The notes under the pieces: generated by a model
What the model saw: only the letters and a program-made list of their open reading frames with translations
What the model was told of the DNA's origin: nothing
The model's database searches: none
Part shown: piece after piece, positions 16,132 to 24,220 of the stretch
How positions within the stretch are numbered: the first letter of the stretch is position 1
How the letters are laid out: each line of letters begins with the position of its first letter
From: Erythrobacter sp. EC-HK427
GTDB taxonomy: Bacteria; Pseudomonadota; Alphaproteobacteria; Sphingomonadales; Sphingomonadaceae
Length of the DNA stretch: 64,000 bases
Assembly (NCBI RefSeq): GCF_902498745.1
Contig: NZ_LR701479.1
Coordinates: 2,745,060-2,809,059 of the forward strand
Direction: 5' to 3'
Program-made: the position numbers and the translations under genes

Positions 16132-18648
16132 CTATGTGCGGTTGAAAACATTTTTGGTCTTGAGACTCGGCTTTTCCAACCAAGGCTCATCCGGCCAGCG
16201 GTGCTTGGGGTAGCGCCCCTTCATATCCTTGCACATATCCACCCAGCTCCCGCGCCAGAAGCCGGGCAGATCGCGGGTCGCCTGGATCGGCCTGGCAGCA
16301 GGGCTGGTGAGGTGGATCAGCAGCGGTGTCTCTCCGATCATCGGATGCGCGTCGAGCCCGAACAGGGCCTGCACCCGCACTTCCACACTGGGCGCATGGT
16401 CACCCGCATAATCGATGGCGTGAGTAGTACCCGCCGGACTGGTGAAGTGCCGGGGCGCGCGCTGGTCGAGTTGCTGGCGCTCGTCCCAGCCCAGCAGTCC
16501 CAGCGCTGCCTCGGCAAAGCGCGCTTGCGGCAGGCCGAGATCACGGCGACTAGCGAGCATCGGCGCAAGCCATTCGTCGGCCCGCTGGCGGAGCTGGCTT
16601 TCCGAAAGCGTCTCCACTCCGGCAAAGCGGGCGCGGGCGAGGAGGCTGGCGGGCAGCAATTCCCCCAGCTTCTCCCCGGCCTTTTGCACAAGGATATCCA
16701 CAATCGCTTGTTGGTCGGGATAGGGATCAGGCCCGTTCGCCAGCGTGATCGCGCCGAGCCGCCGCTCGCGCCGAGCCTCGACCCGGCCCTCCGCATCATT
16801 CCAGCGTGCCACGGTGCCGGTCTCGCTCAGATGGGCAAGGTTCTGCTCGACCTCCGCCGCGGTGAGCCGCGCCGCTGCCGTAATGCGCGCGGCTTTCGCC
16901 TTGCCCTGCGCGTCGCCGATGACCAGCCATTCGGCGCGGGCCAGCGGGGACGCCGGATCGAGCTGGAACCCCCGCCCACCTGCGCTGAGCCAGTTCTCGC
17001 CCGAAGCATCGCGGCGGCGCGCGATCATGTCAGGCCGACCAGCGGCAAGGAGGATGGCGGGAGACAGTCCAAATCCAACAGATGCCGTGTGTCCTGAGCT
17101 TGTCGAAGGACTGCATTTTTGTTGGCGATGTGCCGGACTAGAAGAAGAGGGCAGCCCTTCGACAGGCTCAGGGCAGTCGGAAATCTGGGTGGCCCTCCGC
17201 GCCCAGCCTTCCGCCAACCGCTCCGCCCCCTTGGCGCGCGCCGAGCGATCCCCCGCCCAGCGCGCCAGCCGCGCCTCCAAATCCTCGGAACGCCCGCCCA
17301 GTCCGCGCTCTTGCAACAACACGGCGAGCCGCGCCGCTGTCAGAACATCGCCCGCCTCGACTCCCGCCAGCAGCATGGCGGCCTGCCATGGCTCCATCGG
17401 CAGCGCCGCAATCTGCTTGCCGCGCGGGGTGAGCACGCCTGCATCATCCAACGCGCCGAGCGCCCGCAAGCGTTCGCGCGCGCTCGCCAGCGAAGCCTCG
17501 GGCGGGGCGTCGAGCCATTGCAGGCTGGCGGGATCGGCGACGCCCCATTGTGCCAGCGCCAGCACCAGCGGCGCGAGATCAGCGCTGAGCATTTCCGGCG
17601 TGTCAAATTCGGGACGACCCGCATGACCGCCCTCTTCCCACAAGCGATAGGCGACACCCGGCCCTTGCCGCGCCGCGCGCCCTGCCCTTTGCGCTGCTGC
17701 GGCCTGACTGGCGCGGCCAGTCACCAGATGCGTCGTCCCTGCTGCACGGTCGAATTCGGCGCGGCGCGCAAGCCCGCTATCAACCACCACCGATACGCCA
17801 TCCAGCGTCAGCGAGGTTTCGGCGATGCTGGTGGCGAGGACGATACGGCGGCGGCCCTGCGCGTCGCGGCGGATCGCGGCGCGCTGGTCTTGCGGCTGCA
17901 CCTGCCCGTGCAGCGGCAGGATCGGGGTGTTAGAGAGCTTTTCGGCAAGCCGCTCGCGCACCCGCTCAATCTCGCCAACGCCGGGCAGAAAGGCGAGCAC
18001 GTCGCCCTCCTCCGCCCGCCACGCGGCAAGGATGGCTGACACCATGCTCTCCTCCAGCCGCTTCTCGGGGGAAGCGCCCAGCCATTCGATACGCAGCGAA
18101 TGCGCCTTTCCCTCGCTTTCGATCAGCGGAGTCCCCTCACCCATCAGCCGCGCAAAGCGCGCGCCGTCGATGGTGGCGGACATGACGCAAATGCGCAGAT
18201 CATCGCGCAGCACGCCCTGCGTTTCCAGCGCCAGCGCAAGGCCCAGATCGCTATCGAGATGCCGCTCATGCGCCTCGTCAAACAACAGCGCGGAGACGCC
18301 GGTAAGCTCCTGATCTTCCATCAAGCGATTGACCAGAATCGCCTCGGTCACGACGAGGATGCGCGTCGCTTTGCTGGTTTTGCTGTCGAGACGGGTGAGA
18401 TAGCCCACGCACTCGCCCACTGGCTCGCCCAGCAATTCCGCTATCCGCTCCGCCGCCGCGCGTGCGGCGACACGGCGGGGGCTGGTGAGGATGATTTGCC
18501 CAGTGCACCACGGCTGATCGAGCAGCGCGGGGGCAACTGCGGTGGTTTTGCCGGCCCCCGGCGGCGCGATAAGCACGGTTGATCTGTGCTGCTCCATCGC
18601 GCGGAGCAAGTCCGGCAGGACGGCGTTTATGGGGAGCGACGTTTCCAA
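16132..18648 (-). CDS. hrpB: ATP-dependent helicase HrpB with an in-frame palindromic-repeat insertion
   Basis: DEAH-box helicase of 838 residues. Motif I GAGKTT (31-36), the LLFDEAHERHLDSDLG box, SATIDGARFA, and QRAGRAARQGPG motif VI are all present, as is the HrpB C-terminal domain (GFWRGSWVDMCKDMKGRYPKHRWP). Roughly 35 residues beginning CPEPVEGLPSSSS, with a later SPSTSSGH, are encoded by a repeat element inserted at 17091-17175 without breaking the frame. The start appears to be TTG 18648, because MSLP-type residues before the helicase are conserved; a second copy of the element ends 12 bp upstream. Probably still functional, since the insertion lies between domains. The cellular role of HrpB remains poorly defined. 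Confidence 0.93.
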   Translation of the reverse strand: METSLPINAVLPDLLRAMEQHRSTVLIAPPGAGKTTAVAPALLDQPWCTGQIILTSPRRVAARAAAERIAELLGEPVGECVGYLTRLDSKTSKATRILVVTEAILVNRLMEDQELTGVSALLFDEAHERHLDSDLGLALALETQGVLRDDLRICVMSATIDGARFARLMGEGTPLIESEGKAHSLRIEWLGASPEKRLEESMVSAILAAWRAEEGDVLAFLPGVGEIERVRERLAEKLSNTPILPLHGQVQPQDQRAAIRRDAQGRRRIVLATSIAETSLTLDGVSVVVDSGLARRAEFDRAAGTTHLVTGRASQAAAAQRAGRAARQGPGVAYRLWEEGGHAGRPEFDTPEMLSADLAPLVLALAQWGVADPASLQWLDAPPEASLASARERLRALGALDDAGVLTPRGKQIAALPMEPWQAAMLLAGVEAGDVLTAARLAVLLQERGLGGRSEDLEARLARWAGDRSARAKGAERLAEGWARRATQISDCPEPVEGLPSSSSPAHRQQKCSPSTSSGHTASVGFGLSPAILLAAGRPDMIARRRDASGENWLSAGGRGFQLDPASPLARAEWLVIGDAQGKAKAARITAAARLTAAEVEQNLAHLSETGTVARWNDAEGRVEARRERRLGAITLANGPDPYPDQQAIVDILVQKAGEKLGELLPASLLARARFAGVETLSESQLRQRADEWLAPMLASRRDLGLPQARFAEAALGLLGWDERQQLDQRAPRHFTSPAGTTHAIDYAGDHAPSVEVRVQALFGLDAHPMIGETPLLIHLTSPAARPIQATRDLPGFWRGSWVDMCKDMKGRYPKHRWPDEPWLEKPSLKTKNVFNRT
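17091..17175. repeat. Small palindromic repeat (PEPVEG type) inside hrpB
   Basis: Arms CCTGAGCTTGTCGAAGG (17093-17109) and CCCTTCGACAGGCTCAGGG (17155-17173) are near-perfect inverted repeats around a 45-bp centre containing CTAGAAGAAGAGG. The same arms and centre recur at 18661-18746, so this is a dispersed element and not part of the ancestral hrpB. Confidence 0.85.
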
Positions 18649-18660
18649 AACTAAATCCGC

Positions 18661-18746
18661 TCATGCTGAGCTTGTCGAAGCATCGCTTTTCCTTTCTCAT
18701 CCTGCGCTAGAAGAAAGGACGACCCTTCGACAAGCTCAGGGTGAGC
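18661..18746. repeat. Second copy of the PEPVEG-type palindromic repeat
   Basis: Arms CTGAGCTTGTCGAAG (18666-18680) and CCCTTCGACAAGCTCAGGG (18723-18741), with a CTAGAAGAAAGG centre shared with the hrpB copy. It fills most of the 118-bp gap between the prenyl diphosphate synthase stop and the hrpB start. Confidence 0.85.
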
Positions 18747-18766
18747 GGGAAAAGAAACTGCTTCGC

Positions 18767-19789
18767 CTAATACCCCCGCGCCACGGCAAACTGCGCCGCC
18801 TGAACCATCGCGCGGCGGGCGGCGGAATCGGGGAAGATATCGAGCGCGTCGCAAGCCCGCTGCGCATAATGGCGCGCGCGCTCCCGCGTGGCGGAGACGC
18901 AATCATGCTTGTGTATTAACGCCACCGCATGGGCCAAGTCTTCATCCTCGGTGGTGAAGCCCGCAATCGCATCCTGCCAGAAGCGCCGCTCCGTCTCGTC
19001 ACCGCGCGCATAGGCGAGGATCACCGGCAGCGTCATCTTGCCTTCGCGGAAATCGTCGCCGCGATCCTTGCCCATTTCGGCGGCATCGGAATCGTAGTCG
19101 ATCGCATCGTCTACCAACTGGAAGGCGATGCCGAGATTGCGGCCATAGGCATCCAATGCCAGTTCCTCGTCCTCGCTGCATTCGCCGACGACTGCGGCAA
19201 TACGGCTGGCCGCCGCAAACAATGCTGCGGTTTTCGCGCCGATAATGTGCAGATAGCGCTCTTCGGAGGTTTCGATCTTGCGCTGCGCAGTCAGCTGGTC
19301 AACTTCGCCCTGCGCGATGATCGCGCTGGCGCTGGAGAGGATTTTCAGCACTTTCAGGCTGCCATCCTCCACCATCAGTTCAAACGCCCGGCTGAACAGG
19401 AAATCGCCGACCAGCACGGTGGCGGGATTACCGAAGACGATATTCGCCGCTTCCTTGCCGCGCCGCATTTCGCTGCCATCGACTACGTCATCATGCAGCA
19501 GCGTGGCAGTGTGGATGAATTCCACAGCGGCGGCGAGCTTGTGGTGGCGGGTGCCCTGATAACCCACGACTTCCGCCCCGGCGAGCGTCAGCATCGGGCG
19601 CATCCGCTTGCCCCCGCCCGCAATCAAATGCCCGGCCAGCGCCGGAATCAGCGGAATTTCGCTCTGCATCCGGTCGAGGATGATCGCGTTCACCGCATTC
19701 ATGGGTGTCGCGGTCAGCGAGAGGATCGGCGCGAGCGTCGGACGCTCCTCACCATTTTTGCGTTTCAAGGGGACGACGTTGTCGCTCAT
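18767..19789 (-). CDS. ispB: All-trans polyprenyl diphosphate synthase
   Basis: Chain-elongating prenyltransferase of 340 residues that makes the side chain of ubiquinone. ATG 19789 is chosen because MSDNVVPLKRK is a normal N-terminus; the longer frame covers the divergent chorismate mutase gene. The first Asp-rich motif LLHDDVVDGSEMRRG and the second LVDDAIDYDSD are intact, and GGGKRMRPML binds the diphosphate. Product chain length (C40 to C50) cannot be read reliably; the small residues before the first Asp motif fit a long-chain enzyme. Divergent from aroQ, with a 97-bp gap between start codons. Confidence 0.92.
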   Translation of the reverse strand: MSDNVVPLKRKNGEERPTLAPILSLTATPMNAVNAIILDRMQSEIPLIPALAGHLIAGGGKRMRPMLTLAGAEVVGYQGTRHHKLAAAVEFIHTATLLHDDVVDGSEMRRGKEAANIVFGNPATVLVGDFLFSRAFELMVEDGSLKVLKILSSASAIIAQGEVDQLTAQRKIETSEERYLHIIGAKTAALFAAASRIAAVVGECSEDEELALDAYGRNLGIAFQLVDDAIDYDSDAAEMGKDRGDDFREGKMTLPVILAYARGDETERRFWQDAIAGFTTEDEDLAHAVALIHKHDCVSATRERARHYAQRACDALDIFPDSAARRAMVQAAQFAVARGY

Positions 19790-19886
19790 GCCCTGCTCAT
19801 TGGGGACAAGCGCGCAGCTTGGCAAGCTGGCTTTTTCGTCGCATTCACAGGTGCAATATTGTTGCGGCGCTTGTATGGCAGGCGCA

Positions 19887-20177
19887 ATGAACGAAACGAC
19901 CGACCAGCAACTCGCCGCATTTCGCAAAAGCATCGACAATATCGATGCCGCGCTGATCCACATTCTGGCGGAGCGGTTCCGCATCACACAGGCGGTGGGG
20001 GAGTATAAGGCAAAGAACCGTCTGCCCCCCGCCGATCCCGCGCGCGAGACCAAGCAAATCGCCCGGCTGCGGGCACTGGCGGTGGAGGCAGATCTCGATC
20101 CAGAGTTCAGCGAGGCGTTGCTGCGCTTCATCATCGATGAAGTGATCCGCCACCACCGCAAGGCGCGCGGCGACTGA
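19887..20177 (+). CDS. aroQ: Chorismate mutase, AroQ class
   Basis: Isomerises chorismate to prephenate for Phe and Tyr synthesis. The 96-residue all-helical protein matches the monofunctional AroQ length. It has the conserved basic and polar residues of the family: LAAFRKSIDNIDAALIHILAER at the first helix, RITQAVGEYKAKN around the active-site Lys, DPARETKQIARL, and FIIDEVIRHHRK at the end. An in-frame ATG four codons earlier (19875) is possible, as neither has a strong ribosome site. No signal peptide, so cytoplasmic. It ends facing the Tyr-rich lipoprotein gene across a terminator hairpin. Confidence 0.92.
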   Translation: MNETTDQQLAAFRKSIDNIDAALIHILAERFRITQAVGEYKAKNRLPPADPARETKQIARLRALAVEADLDPEFSEALLRFIIDEVIRHHRKARGD

Positions 20178-20183
20178 TTGCGC

Positions 20184-20222
20184 AAAAGAAAACGGCCCGG
20201 AAGGAGAACCTCCCGGGCCGTC
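20184..20222 (-). terminator. Terminator hairpin between convergent genes
   Basis: ACGGCCCGG and CCGGGCCGT form a perfect 9-bp stem around a 12-nt loop. On the minus strand it is followed by TTTTCTTTT, so it mainly ends the lipoprotein gene, while also lying just after aroQ. Confidence 0.8.
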
Positions 20223-20253
20223 GTCTCCCCCCCGTCTTGAGGGTCAGTTCAGG

Positions 20254-21453
20254 CTATTGCGGCTGAGTTTCTGCCACACGTTCAGCGCGCGACGGCCTTT
20301 GCGGAGCCGTGCGTGCGGGAGCGGGTGCAGGGGCCGGTGCGCTTGCTGCCGGCGCCGGTGCTGGGCGCGGCGGCGGTGGGGCAGCCTGCGGACGCGACGG
20401 CGGCGGGGCAGCCTGGGGACGCGGCGCGGGAGCAGGGGCCGGTGCGACGCGCTCCGGCCTTGGCGGCGGAGCTATGTCGACCGGCGCCGTGGGATTGCGC
20501 GGTGACACACCGGCGGGCGGCGGAGCCGGACGCTCCATCCGCTCGGTGCGATTGCCACGGTTACCGTCATCACCACGCGTCGGGCGCGGAGCTTCGCCGT
20601 TCGGGCGTTCGGGCCGCGGGCGGCGCTCGAGAGAAGGCTCGCGCGGCGCAACAGACGGCGTCGCAGTGCGGTTCGGGCGCTGGGGCCGTTCCGCCCCAGG
20701 TTCGCGCGGCGGACGCGGCGACTGCGTGCGCGGCGGCGCTGCCACCGGCGGCTGCGGCTGCACCCAACGCTCGCCAACAGGCTGCGGCATGGGGCGCGGC
20801 GTCTCGATACCGCGACCATCGCCGCGTTCGGGCGGGCCAGATGCCGTGTCGAGTTCGCGCGGCGGACGGGCAATCAGCGGACGGTCGGTGCCCGTCGTGC
20901 CAGCACTATCGCCCCGCCCGCGCCGGTCGCTATACCGGTCATCGCGGCGATCACCCCGGTCACGCCCGGATCGGCGGTCTGCCGCATTCTCGGCAATGCG
21001 CTGCACGGTGTCGCCTTCGCGCAGGTGGCTGCGGCGGTCGTAGCGCCAGTCGCGGTCATACCGTCCCCAACGCTGGTCGCGGTAGCGGTGCTCCTGACCG
21101 TAACGGTTCCAGTCGCGATAGCGGTAGGGAACCGAATATCCGAAGCGGCTGAAATTGAAGTAGAAATCATTGTAGCTGTTGCGCCGCGAATACCAGTAAT
21201 CGCGGTGCCGGCGCGACCAGAAATATTCGGTGCCATAGCGGTCGTAGACATACTCGCCCACGCCGGGGTAGTAGTAGTCATCATACCAACCGTAATAGCC
21301 TGCTCCGTCATCATAATCGTAATATCCGTAATCGGCATAGGCATCGTCATAATAGCCGTAATCGCTGTAGCCATATCCGCCATAGCTCACACAGGCAGAC
21401 AGGCCGAGCGCGGCGGCTCCGGCAAAGGCGATTTTCAGAACTCGGTTGTTCAT
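20254..21453 (-). CDS. Tyr/Asp-, Arg- and Pro-rich putative lipoprotein
   Basis: A 399-residue exported protein of strongly biased composition. ATG 21453 follows GGGGGT and gives a signal with lipobox LGLSAC. Three zones follow: Tyr/Gly/Asp repeats (GYGYSDYGYYDDAYADYGYY); an aromatic and Arg-rich zone with YWYSRRNSYNDFYFNFSRF and many RYRDW-like units; and a 200-residue Pro/Arg/Ala-rich tail ending in PAPAPAP runs. No enzyme motif is visible. The tail resembles wall-spanning linkers, and the Arg-rich middle could bind polyanions such as LPS, but both are inferences. I do not recognise the family; partial resemblance to RcnB-like proteins is weak. Confidence 0.75.
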   Translation of the reverse strand: MNNRVLKIAFAGAAALGLSACVSYGGYGYSDYGYYDDAYADYGYYDYDDGAGYYGWYDDYYYPGVGEYVYDRYGTEYFWSRRHRDYWYSRRNSYNDFYFNFSRFGYSVPYRYRDWNRYGQEHRYRDQRWGRYDRDWRYDRRSHLREGDTVQRIAENAADRRSGRDRGDRRDDRYSDRRGRGDSAGTTGTDRPLIARPPRELDTASGPPERGDGRGIETPRPMPQPVGERWVQPQPPVAAPPRTQSPRPPREPGAERPQRPNRTATPSVAPREPSLERRPRPERPNGEAPRPTRGDDGNRGNRTERMERPAPPPAGVSPRNPTAPVDIAPPPRPERVAPAPAPAPRPQAAPPPSRPQAAPPPPRPAPAPAASAPAPAPAPARTAPQRPSRAERVAETQPQ

Positions 21454-21570
21454 GGTCACTACCCCCGACATTTCACTGTCTCATTTTCTATCGGCTGTGT
21501 CGTGCATAAATTCTGACCGGCTGTGACAGCATTCAGAAAGGTTTGCGGGTGCGAAACTGAATGCATCGCA

Positions 21571-23091
21571 TCACTCCGAAGGCGCGCGCGGCAGGATCAG
21601 CTTGACCAGCAATCCGCCCAGATCCTCGCTTTCGTGCAGGCTGACGGTGCCGCCGTAAATCTGCGCCACATCGCGCACAATCGCGAGGCCGAGGCCGGTG
21701 CCCGGCTTACCCGTATCCAGCCGCGCCCCGCGCCCGAATATATCGTCCCGCGCCTTTTCAGGGATGCCCATGCCGTCATCCTCAATCCAGATCACGCATT
21801 CTTTCGCGTCAGGCTCCGCATCGATGGTGATGAACACGCTGCCCCCGCCATATTTGGCGGCGTTCTCGATAAGATTGCCGAGCAACTCGTCGAGATCCTG
21901 TCGCTCCATCGCCACATCGGCGTCCGGCCCTGCAATATCGAAGCGGACGTGCTGGTACAGGCGCGATACGGCACGTTCGACGCCTTCTGCACTCTCCCTT
22001 GCCGATGCCCGCGAAAGGCCTGTCGCCCGCCGCCCCACGGCGCGTGCCCGCGCCAGATGGTGGTCGACATGGCGCTGCATCACATCCGCCTCGCGCAGCA
22101 CCGCTTCGGGCAGGTCAGGCGATTTGGCGTGCGCGGCATTGTTGAGCACGGTGAGCGGGGTTTTGAGCGCATGCGCCAGATTGCCCGCATGGGTGCGCGC
22201 CTCTTCCGCCTGCCGTTCCGAATGTTCGAGCAGCGCGTTCAGCTCCTCCACCATCGGTTGCACTTCGAGCGGCAGCGGCTCGGTGACGCGGTTGAAGCCG
22301 GTGGTGCGGATGCGGGCAATCGCTTGGCGAACACGGCGCAGAGGCCCGAGGCCGTACCAGGTCTGCGCCATCGCCATGAGGAACAGGCCGATGCCCAGCA
22401 CTGCAAAAGACCAGATTAGGGTCAGGCGCACCTGATTGATCTGCGCATCTATGAAGCTGCGATCTTGCGCGACGACGAATTGCCACTGCACATCGCTGCC
22501 CGGCAATTGCACCGTGCGCTGGACGATGCGCAGCGTCTCGTCATCGAACTGCTCTGAATCATAAAAAATTGGCTCCAAAGCGACAACATCGCGCACAACC
22601 AGCCGGTCATCCCACAGGCTGCGCGATGGAAACGGCTCATGCCCCTCCCCGCTAATCTGCCAGTACGAACCGCTCCCCGGTTCGAGATAATTTTGGTCGC
22701 CTAGGATCGAATTGAACTCAACGCCCCAGACCGGATCAACTTCGGCAGAGCGTAGCATCGAATTGAGTGGAATTAGCAGGCGATTGTCGAACTCAGCCTC
22801 AATCTGGTTGGCCAGAACGCGGTCCAGCGCCACGCCGCCCACCGAAAGCAGCACGATGATCCACCCCGCTGCGATCATCATCATCCGGCGTGCGAGGCTG
22901 CCGGTGTGCGGGACTTCGAAAAACGCCTCTTCTTCGGGCGCGTCTTCGGGAGCTGCGTCTTCTTCCGAAGCCGCAACAACCTCTGGCAGAGAGACGTCGC
23001 CGGTGTCGTCCGCGCTATTCGCGCGGCGCTTCGTCGGGGTCGTCGAGGCTGTAACCGAGGCCACGGATCGTTGTAATGACATCTGCGCCAA
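21571..23091 (-). CDS. Sensor histidine kinase, PhoQ-like
   Basis: Membrane kinase of up to 506 residues. A cytoplasmic acidic N-terminal tail (about 65 residues) precedes a transmembrane helix (MMMIAAGWIIVLLSVGGVAL), a periplasmic sensor of about 150 residues, a second helix (LIWSFAVLGIGLFLMAMA) and a HAMP-like segment. The H-box is NLAHALKTPL, with phospho-acceptor His; the N-box is NLIENAAKYGG; G-boxes are DDGMGIP and GTGLGLAIV. The start overlaps the upstream response regulator by 77 bp. The only ATGs before the membrane segment lie inside that gene, so the exact start is uncertain. The periplasmic part has several acidic residues, as in cation-sensing PhoQ, but the signal is unknown. Confidence 0.9.
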   Translation of the reverse strand: MAQMSLQRSVASVTASTTPTKRRANSADDTGDVSLPEVVAASEEDAAPEDAPEEEAFFEVPHTGSLARRMMMIAAGWIIVLLSVGGVALDRVLANQIEAEFDNRLLIPLNSMLRSAEVDPVWGVEFNSILGDQNYLEPGSGSYWQISGEGHEPFPSRSLWDDRLVVRDVVALEPIFYDSEQFDDETLRIVQRTVQLPGSDVQWQFVVAQDRSFIDAQINQVRLTLIWSFAVLGIGLFLMAMAQTWYGLGPLRRVRQAIARIRTTGFNRVTEPLPLEVQPMVEELNALLEHSERQAEEARTHAGNLAHALKTPLTVLNNAAHAKSPDLPEAVLREADVMQRHVDHHLARARAVGRRATGLSRASARESAEGVERAVSRLYQHVRFDIAGPDADVAMERQDLDELLGNLIENAAKYGGGSVFITIDAEPDAKECVIWIEDDGMGIPEKARDDIFGRGARLDTGKPGTGLGLAIVRDVAQIYGGTVSLHESEDLGGLLVKLILPRAPSE

Positions 23092-23692
23092 GTTTCTTGC
23101 GGATGCGCGTTACGAACACTTCGATCGTGTTCGAATCGCGGTCGAAATCCTGATCGTAGATATGTTCGATTAACTCCGTCCGACTCACCACCTTGCCCTT
23201 GTGGTGCATCAGATAGCTGAGCAGCTTGTATTCCTGCGCGGTCAGCTTCACCGGCTGTCCCGCCAGCGTTACGCGGCCCGAGCGAGTGTCGAGCCGCACA
23301 TCGCCCGCAGTCAGCTCGCTCGACGCATTGCCCGAAGCGCGGCGGATCAGCGCACGCAGGCGGGCAATCAGTTCCTCGGTCTGGAACGGCTTGGCGAGAT
23401 AATCGTCCGCGCCCGCATCCAGCCCGGCCACCTTGTCGCTCCAGCTATCGCGCGCGGTCAGCACCAGCACGGGGAACTTGCGGCCTTCCTTGCGCCACAT
23501 CCCCAGCACGGTCAGCCCGTCAATCTCCGGCAGGCCTAGATCGAGCACAACCGCGTCATACTCCTCGGTCGAACCCATGAAATGCCCGTCCTCGCCATCG
23601 GTGGAGAGGTCCACCGCATAGCCGTTTTGCTCCAGCGTCGTTTTCAGCTGCTGGCCAAGCGTCGGCTCATCTTCAACAATCAGAAGGCGCAT
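23015..23692 (-). CDS. Response regulator, OmpR/PhoP family
   Basis: A 225-residue DNA-binding response regulator paired with the overlapping kinase. The receiver domain (1-120) has the acidic pair in IVEDEPTLG, the phospho-Asp in VVLDLGLPEIDGL, the Thr of VLTARDSW and the Lys of DYLAKPFQTEEL. The C-terminal winged helix includes LTAQEYKLLSYLMHHKGKVV and the recognition region RDSNTIEVFVTRIRKKLG. Its start is ATG 23692. A PepSY-like gene lies 88 bp upstream on the same strand, a common partner arrangement for PhoP/PhoQ-like systems in sphingomonads. Confidence 0.95.
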   Translation of the reverse strand: MRLLIVEDEPTLGQQLKTTLEQNGYAVDLSTDGEDGHFMGSTEEYDAVVLDLGLPEIDGLTVLGMWRKEGRKFPVLVLTARDSWSDKVAGLDAGADDYLAKPFQTEELIARLRALIRRASGNASSELTAGDVRLDTRSGRVTLAGQPVKLTAQEYKLLSYLMHHKGKVVSRTELIEHIYDQDFDRDSNTIEVFVTRIRKKLGADVITTIRGLGYSLDDPDEAPRE

Positions 23693-23780
23693 CGAAAAAT
23701 CCCTGTCAAACCACGGCGCAATCTGTTGCGCACTCGCTGAAACGCGTCAAGCAAGCAAGGAGTTTCCTGTGGGGAGAGGT

Positions 23781-24101
23781 TTAGCGCGAATAGCGCAGAA
23801 TGCGCGCGCTGCGGGCATCGACATCGACCCAGATCATCCGCCCGTTGCGAATGAATTTGAGGCGATAGGCCTGCACTTCGGGATCGTACTCGAAGCCGAT
23901 ATATTCGTCGCTCTCGCGCATCTGCGGGATAATCCGCCGCTCGATATCGCGGATCGGCATGATCCGCCCCGCTTCCATCTGTGCCCGCGCGGAGGATTGC
24001 TCACCGCCCCGATCACGGTCAAATGCCTGCGCGGCGGCAGGCGCGCTGGCACACGCGGCGGCCAAGGCAATGGCGGAGAAAAGGGCATTCGGCGTTCTCA
24101 T
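23781..24101 (-). CDS. Exported PepSY-like small protein
   Basis: A 106-residue exported protein next to the two-component genes. ATG 24101 gives a signal peptide (LFSAIALAAACASAPAAAQA). The mature part has a short linker, then a PepSY-like fold pattern: an IMPIRDIERRIIPQM helix, YIGFEYDPEVQAYRLKFIRNG strands, and IWVDVDARSARILRYSR at the end, the typical DxxTGxIL-like finish. PepSY proteins in this context often inhibit or tune a partner protease or sensor. A role with the downstream kinase is inferred from position only. Confidence 0.8.
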   Translation of the reverse strand: MRTPNALFSAIALAAACASAPAAAQAFDRDRGGEQSSARAQMEAGRIMPIRDIERRIIPQMRESDEYIGFEYDPEVQAYRLKFIRNGRMIWVDVDARSARILRYSR

Positions 24102-24220
24102 GATGGCTCTGTGCCTAAAGGCGGCGCGTTGAACAAGGTGTGAATTGCGCGCGGCGGCGGCGTTCAGACTTGTTTCGCCGCTTGTCACATCCTGCTGGCC
24201 GCCGTAGTGGCGCGCGAGCG

